Source of the DNA: Fulvia fulva
Taxonomy: Eukaryota > Ascomycota > Dothideomycetes > Mycosphaerellales > Mycosphaerellaceae
DNA length: 64,000 nucleotides
Reading direction: 5' to 3'
Assembly: GCF_020509005.1 (NCBI RefSeq)
Contig: NC_063012.1
Span: forward strand, 8,060,001 to 8,124,000
Position 1 is the first letter of the stretch; the number at the start of each line of letters is the position of its first letter. The translations under genes were made by a program, and so were the position numbers. Below, one piece after another: positions 30,877-40,292 of this stretch. Under the pieces are notes generated by a model. The model saw nothing but the letters and a program-made list of their open reading frames with translations. It was not told the origin of the DNA and did no database searches.

Positions 30877-33800
30877 TCAGCCGGATTTGAAGATAACACG
30901 TCGAGTGCTTCCTGCTTTACCCAGCTCGTTGAAGTGCTTCTCACGTTCTTCTTTCGATTTCTCTGCGCTGGCTTTCTTTGCTCTCTCGATCATACCTTCA
31001 ACCCACTTTACTTTATGATCGGGCAAGCCAGCTTTCTTGCCGCCGGACATACCAGCGAGACCAACGGCCTCTCCCGTACTCTGCCTACTCGGCGGGCGAG
31101 ACACGTTTGCAGTGGAAGGTCGCGAGTTGCCAGTAGAGGTCGATTTCGGAGTCGAGTTCTGCGTCGATACTCCAGGCGTCTGGCGTCCGCCTTCTTGTAC
31201 AGGTGTACTCCGTCCGTTGGTGGAGCTGAAAGTGGGTTGCGAGTACGAAGGCCAGTCAAGTTCACTGTCCTTGCTAGATGGTCGAGGCGTTGCGTTGGCG
31301 GGTGTCAACGGCGTCAATGGCGTCTTTGCTCTACCAGCATCCGCAGGGCCACTAACCTTACGGGCAAGTGGAGTGTTCGACATGGTCTGCACCTCCAGAC
31401 CTCCTTCAGAAACAGTGCGAGAGCCATGATGCTCTGCATACTGCCTGAGATAGTCCGCCAAATCAGCCCAGCCACCTCCGACGCGAACCATTACACGCTC
31501 TCCCTCGCCTACAAGGCGAACGAATAGCCTGATGGGATCCTCCCGTCCAGCTTGGGTCAGATGGTATAGCTTGACCTCCGGGTCGTTACTCGAGCTTTGC
31601 TTCCTTGGAGACGCTTCTGCGGGTGCGATGGTCATAGCGCCCTGTTTCGGCGGTGCACGCATATTTTTTGGTCGAGGGCCATAAGCACCACGAGCTTCTG
31701 ATGCGCGGGACGCTGGTGTCACCGCGCCTGGTCTCGCCCTGAACTTGATCTGCGCTGGTAGTCTCTCGAGCACCTCGGAGACATGACGATCGAAGGAGTC
31801 TTCCGAAGCATCGGGTGAAGGCCTTCTCTTGTTGGTAGGCGAGCTTGCGATGCTCTCGGATGGATCCTCATTCTCATCTTGCAGCACAATGTTGTCTCGC
31901 CTTTTTCGAATAACGGCATTCAGAGGTGCCGGTGGTGACTCGGGCTCGTCAAGTCCGGGGGAATCTTGCGCATGATCATAGTTCACGGCCTCGCCCACTG
32001 CCACACGGCGGAAGCTGGCCAATTCGGATGATGGAGTTGAAAGGCTCGGGCGTGCAGCTGCAGGAGAGGGAAATGACACCATGCCCTTATAGCTCATTGC
32101 ACTGTTCTTGGTGTCGGGCGTATCCTTTCCTCCGATCACATCGGAGGGTGTTCTCGCCCGAGGTGGTGTTCCAGGAGGCGTGACCTTTGGTGTGATACTG
32201 TTCTGTCTTGACAGTCGCTGCACGTCTATGGTCTTGAGCTCAGATCGTGGAAACGCTTCAATGGATGCAACGGAAGCTCGTTTGGCAGCATCGATCTTGT
32301 GAGATCCAAGTATTGGCAGAGGAATCTCTCGGGATCCAAGTGGCAGATTATGCTTCCACATACTAGCACCACCGACGCTGTGAGAATCGCCCGAAGGTGC
32401 ATTTGAGCCTACCATATCCGTTCCTGGCGACTTGGAGTCTATCGATACACGCTCGTGGCTTGTGTGGGAAACAGCTGGTGTCTCTCGTGATTGGTGAGTA
32501 GACACTATGTCAGGGTAGCTGACCGCATCGCCACGTTGCGACGCAAGACTATGAGCAACTCGTGGCAAGGAAGCTGTACGTCTACGATCGACGGCCCACG
32601 GAGAGGGCGAAGGTCGTTGCCGTACTTGAGCAGTGCTTGGCCGCTCTGTATTACCATCCGGCAGACTCTGGACAAACATGCGGTCAAACGTATCCGTCTG
32701 CATTGCCACGACTGGAGAATAGATCTCGGACTCGGATGCCAGAGCGTCGGTCTTCAGTGCGGGAACGCTGCCTGAGCGTTGAGCGGGAGCATGAACGCGG
32801 GCAGGAGCTTCCATAGGCGACGTCAGCGGCCAATTGTCTGGGATGGTTGGCTGGTCAAGGGGGTCGAGATTCGATGACAGTCCAGTCGGTTGATATGTGG
32901 TTGGCGTTGGCTTTGTGTGTTTCCTTCGTAGTTCTTTTAGGTGTCCTACTTCACCAAGCTGGGAAGGAAATGTAGGTGGCTCGTTTGAAGGTCGAAAGTG
33001 GCTGTCCTGAAGTGACTGCAGGCCATTGGGTTCCGAGGCGCTTTGCATCAACCTAGGAGTACTCATGGGAAGCGAGACCGCGCGCGAAGCATTGCCGACA
33101 TTGCCTGAAGGATCCATCGGTGACAATGATGGCAGCCGTTGGCGTTCTCCAGAAGTCGACCTATCTTTTATGCTACTGGGAGCGCTGAGCTTACCACTGG
33201 CAGTTCTCTTTGGTCGAGCGTGCTCAGGGCTTCGATCCTTCCTGAACAGCCGAGTGAACGCGTTACTAGCGTGTTCAAACGATCGAACAGGAGTCTTGGT
33301 GGGCTTCAACGAATTCGTGCGTTCAATGTCATTCAGGAATGCAGCTCTCCTCTTAGCCAATTGTCCGACGCTGCTTTCGGCCACATCTATGGGAGAGACC
33401 TGACTGCGACCTCGATTGCCATCTACGGCCGCGACTGGAACTGGGTGTGATGAAAGTCCACCTGAAGGTAATTCAGGCTGAGCAGGCTCGTTGTCAATTG
33501 CTTGCCCAGTGGCGAGATCCGTAGCCGGTTCTGCGAGCATGTTGCGACTTTGCGGGTTTGACGAGTCACGCGTGGTGTGCACAGTGGTTTCGTCGAGGCC
33601 ATTGGCAGCACTGTTTGCTTGACCCGAGGAGCTCCGTGACGTATCCCGCCATTCCAGTTGAAGCACCTTCTGTTCTGCCTGAACCACCCAATCTCCATAT
33701 GCAGTTTCAAGCAGCTCGAACTCCTCAAGCCAGATTTCAGGAATCGTGTCGTCCCTCCCTTCTAGGCGGTCAAGGAAGCGATCAAGCCTCCTGCCTAGAC

Positions 33801-34725
33801 TTGTGACCTGATTCTCAATCACAGATTTCATATCCAGCATGATCTGTCTGTTGAACTGTGCGTGCTGATGCCCCGAAGAGGAGGCTGCGACAGCAATCGC
33901 TGCCCAGCCATGATCCAGGTCTGTACGTGCTCGCTTCAGATCAACTAAATAGTTCGTGGACTGCCGCAGTACGGTGAGTCGTATGCTCCAGATGTCAAGC
34001 AATCGATTAAGGCGGGATAGGTAGGGGAGTGCCTGGAGGATGGTAGCCGTGACTATAGCTGTGAAGTCATCCAAATGCTTTACTTCTGTCGTAGAATCAA
34101 TCGATGCGATGCTGTCGTCTCTTGAGGGTGGTCTGGAGTCCACCCGATAATGCCATGTAAGAACATAATCCTTCAACTCTTCAACGTCGATTTGATCGAG
34201 AGCCTGCCCGATCTCATCTGCCCTTTTCTCGTATGCCTGTACGAGGGTGGCCGGCAAACTGCCCCAGTATTCCTCCTCATCATCGCCCACCAGGACAGTG
34301 GCAATTGTGTCGTTGGAACCTGCGCTGTTGAAGGTCATCGTGGACAATCGTAGCTTCTTTCGAGCAGGCTCTGGCACATCGAAAGTGTCAGGCCAGTGCC
34401 ACGATTCCAGCTCGCGTGTCCATGTTCGGAGATGGAGACATGCCTGCGCTGCCTGGGCGCCCAATGCCCGCTGCGAGGCAGACGATGTCTGAATGCTCTT
34501 GGCGAGCACATCTGCTTTGTCCGTGGGGTCGGCGGAGAGGGTGTCAGGCGGGTCGGCGACAAACGCGCGCAAGGTCGTTGCGGGTGAAAGGTCTCGCAGC
34601 AGCGGGTCGATGGTGTCGCGGGCTTGTCTTCTTGTTGGCGATCGAGAGGCGGAGCGGGCATGGATGCGGCCTTGGGAGGGCGATGACAGGCGCGGTGGGT
34701 TGACGAAGGGGTTAGCGAGCGACAT
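30877..34725 (-). CDS. GAR (GAS2-related) domain protein, 1282 aa
   Basis: A single intronless frame. The N-terminal third is helical (LHLRTWTRELESWHWPDTF, YEKRADEIGQALDQIDVEELKDYVL, FLDRLEGRDDTIPEIWLEEFELLETAYGDW). The middle about 600 residues are Ser/Pro-rich and disordered with many SP/TP sites. Near residues 1048-1115 lies a GAR domain: VKLYHLTQAGRED..RLFVRLVGEGERVMVRVGGGWADLADYLRQY. GAR domains bind microtubules in GAS2 and spectraplakins. A low-complexity segment and a Lys-rich C-terminus (HKVKWVEGMIERAKKASAEK) complete the protein. A microtubule or spindle-orientation role is likely from the domain; the N-terminal helices may recruit partners. The promoter carries a 54-bp array of CATGTG-type hexamers. 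Confidence 0.88.
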   Translation of the reverse strand: MSLANPFVNPPRLSSPSQGRIHARSASRSPTRRQARDTIDPLLRDLSPATTLRAFVADPPDTLSADPTDKADVLAKSIQTSSASQRALGAQAAQACLHLRTWTRELESWHWPDTFDVPEPARKKLRLSTMTFNSAGSNDTIATVLVGDDEEEYWGSLPATLVQAYEKRADEIGQALDQIDVEELKDYVLTWHYRVDSRPPSRDDSIASIDSTTEVKHLDDFTAIVTATILQALPYLSRLNRLLDIWSIRLTVLRQSTNYLVDLKRARTDLDHGWAAIAVAASSSGHQHAQFNRQIMLDMKSVIENQVTSLGRRLDRFLDRLEGRDDTIPEIWLEEFELLETAYGDWVVQAEQKVLQLEWRDTSRSSSGQANSAANGLDETTVHTTRDSSNPQSRNMLAEPATDLATGQAIDNEPAQPELPSGGLSSHPVPVAAVDGNRGRSQVSPIDVAESSVGQLAKRRAAFLNDIERTNSLKPTKTPVRSFEHASNAFTRLFRKDRSPEHARPKRTASGKLSAPSSIKDRSTSGERQRLPSLSPMDPSGNVGNASRAVSLPMSTPRLMQSASEPNGLQSLQDSHFRPSNEPPTFPSQLGEVGHLKELRRKHTKPTPTTYQPTGLSSNLDPLDQPTIPDNWPLTSPMEAPARVHAPAQRSGSVPALKTDALASESEIYSPVVAMQTDTFDRMFVQSLPDGNTERPSTAQVRQRPSPSPWAVDRRRTASLPRVAHSLASQRGDAVSYPDIVSTHQSRETPAVSHTSHERVSIDSKSPGTDMVGSNAPSGDSHSVGGASMWKHNLPLGSREIPLPILGSHKIDAAKRASVASIEAFPRSELKTIDVQRLSRQNSITPKVTPPGTPPRARTPSDVIGGKDTPDTKNSAMSYKGMVSFPSPAAARPSLSTPSSELASFRRVAVGEAVNYDHAQDSPGLDEPESPPAPLNAVIRKRRDNIVLQDENEDPSESIASSPTNKRRPSPDASEDSFDRHVSEVLERLPAQIKFRARPGAVTPASRASEARGAYGPRPKNMRAPPKQGAMTIAPAEASPRKQSSSNDPEVKLYHLTQAGREDPIRLFVRLVGEGERVMVRVGGGWADLADYLRQYAEHHGSRTVSEGGLEVQTMSNTPLARKVSGPADAGRAKTPLTPLTPANATPRPSSKDSELDWPSYSQPTFSSTNGRSTPVQEGGRQTPGVSTQNSTPKSTSTGNSRPSTANVSRPPSRQSTGEAVGLAGMSGGKKAGLPDHKVKWVEGMIERAKKASAEKSKEEREKHFNELGKAGSTRRVIFKSG

Positions 34726-35695
34726 GATGGTTGCGCTGTGGTTGCAGCACCGGCTGCCCGTTGGCGGGATGGTGTCGGCGGGGAGGGAGAGAGTGGTCTA
34801 CATCGGAGAGTCTAGCTTGGTGGGTGGCAGCAGTCGCGCAGGCTACATGAACATGCGCTTGGTGAAACAGCGACGCTGCATGTGCATGTGCATGTGCGTG
34901 TGCATGTGCATGTGCGTGTGCATGTGCATGTGTTCATCGGCACTGCGACACGATGATGCGCGTTGCAGCTCGATCTTCGATGGACAATGGCAATGGCAAT
35001 GCTGCCCAACCCAGCGGATGCGATTCACTTGTTCTGCTGGCAAGGCTTGCGTCCGAGACCAGCCCACCCAACGCCCGAGTGCTGTCCTGTCGTGTGCTGT
35101 GATGAATGCACAAGAAGAGAGAGATGAACCGGTCGGGAACTGTCTGGATGATATGATACTGTATTGCTGCCATTTCTAGCGCGCGTGACCCCTGCAGACT
35201 GCACTTTCACGCTTCACCCGCTTCCGAGCCAATGGCCGAAGAGTCAAGACATTCACCAACCGAACCGTCAACATGGGCATCACGGCCATGTGAATCTACA
35301 ATACATGTACGATAAGCTCACCTGAAAGTCTTGCTACTGCCCGACACGCGACACCGAGGACGCTTCCCAAAGCTACCAGTCAAGCGGCTATCTGTCAAGG
35401 CTCTTCCACGAGCTCCCTCGTCGTCTCGATCACGATCTTCCATTGGGCATGTGTTTCCACCATTTGGTGTTACACTCAGTAGTGAGCTTGGACTCGCGCA
35501 CTGCCAACTTCCGACAGACTAGGCCGACAGCCACTGCGACTGATTATTTACCGCCAGGACTCGGCAAGCGAGCCAAGGCTACCTCGTGCCCCATATATGG
35601 CAGTTGTTCACATTTGACGTTGACAACGCCAACGCCAACGCCAACGGCACAGCTTATCAACTCTACCTGCTACGAGCTCAACATCAACATGCTCA
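34726..35695. promoter_or_regulatory. upstream region of the GAR gene and 3' flank of UreG, 970 bp
   Basis: The right part is the UreG 3' flank (same strand). The left 300 bp is the likely GAR-gene promoter/5' UTR with the hexamer array. A second small repeat, about five CAACGC/CCAACG units, lies at 35621-35648. No gene was supported. Confidence 0.4.
34879..34932. repeat. nine tandem hexamers, CATGTG x7 with two CGTGTG
   Basis: Nine contiguous 6-bp units in the order AAABAABAA, where A is CATGTG and B is CGTGTG. It begins about 155 bp upstream of the GAR gene start. CATGTG is an E-box variant (CANNTG), so the array could act as a cluster of bHLH sites, or it could be a simple satellite in the 5' UTR. 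Confidence 0.95.
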
Positions 35696-36595
35696 TCATG
35701 CCGACCCGTTGGCAGCACCGCAACTTCGCCAGGCCGACAGGATTAGGTCGACGATGTGGTCCACACCCTTGCCGTTCTTCACCTGAGCAAATATCGTTGG
35801 CCCGCCCTCCCTATTTCCGGCGGTCAGCTATCGGACGACACAATGCGTCTTCACTATCTTACCTGATCTTCCTCGAATCTCGCTCCATCACTCCAAGGTC
35901 CGCTCCAATCAGCTCCGCAAGGTCTGTCTTGTTGATCACCAACAGATCGCTCTGCGTAATGCCGGGGCCGCCTTTCCTGGGAATCTTGTCACCTCCACTG
36001 ACATCAATCACATAGATGATAAAGTCCGCAAGCTCCCGCGAGTAGTTTGCTGCCAGATTGTCTCCTCCACTCTCGATCAAAAGCAGCTGGGTGTTGAACT
36101 CCCGATGCAAATCCGTCAAGGCAGCAAGATTTGCTGAGATGTCCTCTCGTACAGCAGCATGCGGACACCCTCCTGTTTCTATCGCTCGTATACGTTCCGC
36201 CGGAAGAGCTTTGTGCTTCGTGAGGAACTCGCAGTCTTCGCGTGTGAAAATGTCGTTCGTCACGGCAGCAATATTATGCTTATCGCGAAGGGCGAGGCAA
36301 AGAGCAAGCATTAGGGCGGTCTTGCCAGAACCGACTGGTCTACACGTTCGAAGTCAACGACGCGATCCACGTCGATGGGCTCATGGCAAATGACCACGAC
36401 AAACTCCCTGAATGGACACACGTACCCACCGATGCCTATGGTGAAGGCCCTCGCTTTCCAGTCACGACCTTCGATGATCGGCATTTCACGACCCAGAAAT
36501 GAGCCTGGTCCGTCCAAAATCTCGTGCGAGTGTCCATGATCAGCAGCAGCATGCGAATGGGACTGTCCCTCGTGAGAATGTGAGTGTGAGGCCAT
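35696..36595 (-). CDS. ureG: urease accessory GTPase UreG, 253 aa, 3 exons
   Basis: Exons (minus) 36595-36426, 36339-35863 and 35810-35696 join in frame. UreG is a SIMIBI-class GTPase that delivers Ni2+ and drives active-site assembly of urease together with UreD and UreF. The N-terminus is His-rich ([12 protein letters not shown]...HGHSHE), a nickel-binding tail seen in fungal and plant forms. The P-loop [10 protein letters not shown] spans intron 1 (GIGG/PVGSGK). Also visible: [28 protein letters not shown] with the Cys-Pro-His metal motif, [12 protein letters not shown], and the base-specific NKTDLA. The C-terminal exon gives [18 protein letters not shown]. All key residues are present, so the protein should be functional. 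Confidence 0.97.
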
Positions 36596-36975
36596 AGTTG
36601 TGTATGCGCAAGTATCACGTCAACTTTGTAAAAGAAGTTGATTCTGATTGTGAATTTGGGCCTACCGATAAGAGCTTTGGATGATTATCAATTATTATTA
36701 GAGCTCCCCTCGTCTAACTCTCTAGTCTATCTGCAAGGCACATCCACACAACCCCACCAGTCCGTTCCCCTGGCCTCATTCGGCTCACGAGCCGAGCCGT
36801 AGAATTTGTGGGCCTCAATGTTCTTCAATCAACTCTCCCTCTCTCCTTCGTTCTCACACGATAGACAGGCATTACAGAGCGCTTGCCGCCTCGTGCTCGG
36901 TAGCAAGACAGGAGATATGTCAGCGGTCAGCATCATTCCGACCTACGATTACCGCAAGCTGTGAAAAGCAGATCA
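36596..36975. promoter_or_regulatory. divergent promoter, ureG / rhomboid, 380 bp
   Basis: Both start codons face away from this segment. It includes an AT-rich patch (36650-36710) and pyrimidine-rich stretches near 36720-36850. No GATA cluster typical of nitrogen control is obvious, though single GATA cores occur. Confidence 0.4.
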
Positions 36976-38087
36976 ATGGACATCGCGCAAGCCCAACGAG
37001 AGCACCTGCAGAAATGGCGTATGGGTTCCGAAGCATCTGGCATCTGGTTGCGGTCTCGAAATGAAGCCGCGTTCGTACTCATTGGTACCTTGAACATTGC
37101 TGCTTTCCTCAAACTCGAATTAATCAAGGCCAAGGCCACCAAGCAAGCAATCGATGGCTGGGCACGTTGGTCGAGCCGTACCATCAGTGGGAGATGGACT
37201 TCAGGAGCTCTAGAGTGGCTTGGTGCAAAGGCTACGGTAAGTGCACAGGAGATGCGATTCCATGAGTTCCGAAGAATTATCGCAGGCGCAAGGCAAGATG
37301 CTGAGTACAGTATACTGACCCGCACCAGTTCGTAGCGATCAGCGGCCATGTCAGAGGTTCAGTGGCAGTGCATGAGTGGATCGATAAACTGTGGTTGTCA
37401 CCCAGATCTCCTCTGTACACATGGATTACCAGCGGCTTCATGCATATCGAGCTTAGCCATCTCGTGTCGAACTTGATCGGTCTATCGTCAGTCGCTCCAA
37501 TCTGCTCACGGATTCATGGCATGACGCCATCACGAGTCTTCCTAATCACTGTCGGATCCAGCATCTGTGCCAGTGCGGCTTTGATCACAGAGTGGAGGAT
37601 ACGTTTGGTTCCAGGGCTGCGTGAGCACCTCACACATGCCATTGGCGCGAGTGGGATTGTCTGTGCATTCATGGCTGTGGCTGCCGCGGGAGCTCCTAGA
37701 AGCTCATTCTCCGTAAACGGCATCAACGTACCATACTGGGTTGTGGCCGTCTTACCATTCGGTGGGGACCTTGCTGGACTTCTGAGACTGGATGAGTTGA
37801 TGACTGGAAAGCAGAAGAGCTGGCTGGGGGCAGTTCGTCGGCCTCTGATTGGGTATGCTGCACATCTAGGTGGCGCTATTTTCGGCATCATCTACTACTA
37901 CGCTGTACTGCAACAACACGCGGCAGAGGCCACTGAGTCAACAGCAGGGCAAGTGGAGACGTGTGGAAATGAGTTTGAACCAGCTATGGTCGACGAGCAA
38001 GGAGGATCAAGCAGCGAATGGGAGCCTCACGCCCAGCAACACCAACCCGATGATGGTATGGCTGTGCCAGCAGAAGACACGACATGA
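36976..38087 (+). CDS. rhomboid family intramembrane protease, 339 aa, 2 exons
   Basis: Exons 36976-37236 and 37329-38087 join in frame. The protein is a multi-span serine protease that cuts substrates within the membrane. Core signatures: GFMHIELSHLVSNLIGL (HxxxN), the catalytic GASG with Ser about 195 (HAIGASGIVCAF), and the paired His about 266 in GYAAHLGG. A stretch before the first helices carries basic residues and one hydrophobic segment (EAAFVLIGTLNIAAFLKL). The C-terminus is acidic and Gln-rich. The layout (1+6 spans) resembles PARL/PCP1 mitochondrial rhomboids, but the start is uncertain: the frame has no ATG before 36976 and an upstream exon is possible. The catalytic dyad is intact. 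Confidence 0.88.
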
Positions 38088-38547
38088 GAAACAGGAGACA
38101 TTGCTTGCATTTGTTCACATTCTTCAGACTGTATCATATCGTGCCTCTAGGCAGCAACTATCCACATGAAGGCATCGCAGAAGAGAAAGACAGAGCACGA
38201 GCTGTCGACCATCATCATGTCGAGTATAGTCAGAACTCCATGCGCCAATCCATTCTCCTGCAGAAATCCCAACGTGATCGCTCCAGCAAAGTATCATAAG
38301 AAGATCCAAAGTGTCACTCCCTTTTATAGTGGCGGTGGTCGTAAAAGCAAACCGTGGTATATCCATCCCAACTCCGTTCGGCTGGTCTGTGCCCTTTCCA
38401 TCGTGCTCTATCGAGGTCATCAGGCTGTGCCAACTCCAATGTTCGCCGATGTTGTAGCAGGGTCGATACTAGACATTGAGGTCGCCTTGCGGGCCTCAAT
38501 CGGTGATAAGTACATGATGTGAGATAGCGTGCAGCTATGTCAACATC
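38088..38547. other. intergenic between convergent genes, 460 bp
   Basis: 3' flanks of the rhomboid and bHLH genes. Overlapping open frames on both strands (38166-38522 plus, 38124-38420 minus) look like nothing known and probably reflect chance. Confidence 0.4.
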
Positions 38548-40292
38548 TCAAGCGCCGTTGCCAGCATTTGGAGGTGGCGGGGGAGCAGATGTGCTCGTGC
38601 CAGGAGCAGGGCCAATCAGGTCTTGATCGGTCAAACCGATGGCCGCCATCAGCTGCTCGGTGCCACCCACGAGGGTCTCGATGTATGAAGCGACTTCTTG
38701 TAGGCACTCGGCGCGCGACAGGCCAGACTTGCCGTTGTTAAGGCAAGGTACAAGCATATTCAGGTCACTGTAACCGCGATTGATGATCTCTCTCCGCTTC
38801 TTCTCTGACTCGATATGGTGTTCGCGTTTCTGCTGCTCACTGAGAGTCTCGCGGGCCTTCTTTCCCGCTCGTCCTCCAGACACGTCGTCGACATCGCCGC
38901 CGTTGGCAAGAGAATGACGATTACGGTTGGCAGGAGACTTCGGGACACCAGTAGGACGTACATAGCCGCCGTGCCTGCGCCGCTTGGCCACGGACTGGGC
39001 TTCTTCGTCTTCAGATTCCTCGGTCCGCAAGGGTCTCGAACTGCGTCTGCCAGAGTTGGGCGCGTCCGGCACGACTGGACTCCATCCCCCAGCGTCTGCC
39101 CCGTCCATCTGGCTTTTGCGTCGCTTTCGGTCACGACCTTCATCGGCATTACCAGTTTGAGAGAAGGTACTGGACTGCGGCATGTTGGCCCACGAGCTGC
39201 CCTGGCCACCACGAGTCTGAGGCGGGATACCGCTATGCTGCACTGGAGTGTTTGATGATTGGGAAGCTTGTCGCACTAGTGGTATGCCGAGCAAGTTATC
39301 TCGCTTCTGCTCATGCTCTGCGTCCCAGCCAGCAGGACCTTTGTAGCTGCTGTTTGCCGCGAAGTTGTCGTCTGTGCCGTAATTCACTTGTGGCATTGGA
39401 TGACCATGCACATTCTGTGAACCGGGTACTTGCGATGCGTTGTAGTGAGATCCTGGTTGTTGATGATGATGTGTTGTGTTCATGAAGTGCTGCGCACTCA
39501 ATGATGGGTTACGTTGTCGAGAAGGTATGTCATATTGAGCTGGTGGCGCATGCTGCTCGTACGCGTTACTCTGATAGCTAGGGTGGCTGAACGGAATAGA
39601 CGACGGTGCTGCTTGTGCGATGAAATGCTGGCGCTGGGGTCCAGCCATTGAGAGGTGGCGGTTGTTGGCCAGGTGTTGGTTGGCATGTGAAGACATGTCC
39701 TGGTTGTTGTTCTGGAGTGACAAGGGCATCGAGAAAGCGCCCCACGTCGCAGGTGTCTTGAAGCCGTTGATGGTTTGAGCCGCAGTGAAGTCGGCTGCGC
39801 TTAGCGAGTTGAGCTCGTGATTGTTGGTCATAGCGCCTGCCGAACCCGAAAAGCTGTTCACGTGCGATTTGGCTTGTGAGCCTGAGTATCCGGGCTGCTG
39901 AACGCCAACGCCAGCAAAGCCGACGTCATACGGTATCAGTGACTGTGTTGTGCTGTTCGGGTCACTGAAGAAGTCGGCCAGCAGATCCTGGTCGGTGTGA
40001 TTCAAGATCGGTGGTTGGTCGCTTGGAATTTGGTCTTCGAAGTCGCCCCACTGTAGGAAGTTGGTTTCTGCAAAGTAGCAGATCAGCGAGTGAACAAAGT
40101 CTTGACTTGCGGGGGAAAGTGTGTGCACAAACCTCCAAATAACACGCCCTGACTTGGTCCACCCTGGAAGTTATGCTGCCCCATGGCCGAGGTCGAGTCT
40201 CCACCAGCCATATGAGCAGGATATACTGCAGCAGCCGCCATCTTTGCTATTATTTCCCGTGTTTCTAGTTCTTCTTCTTGCTGTCCTTGCAT
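38548..40292 (-). CDS. bHLH transcription factor, 559 aa, 2 exons
   Basis: Exons (minus) 40292-40133 and 40067-38548 join in frame. The N-terminal 450 residues are Gln/Asn/His/Ser-rich (activation-type low complexity). A nuclear-localisation-like KRRRHGG lies near 420. The basic helix-loop-helix domain is about 467-527: REHHIESEKKRREIINRGYSDL with the basic H-E-R residues expected for E-box contact, then LVPCLNNGKSGLSRAECLQEVASYIETL. This type binds CANNTG as a dimer. ATG 40292 is the first in frame; 40241 (MAAAAVYPAHM) is an alternative. Targets are unknown. Confidence 0.9.
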
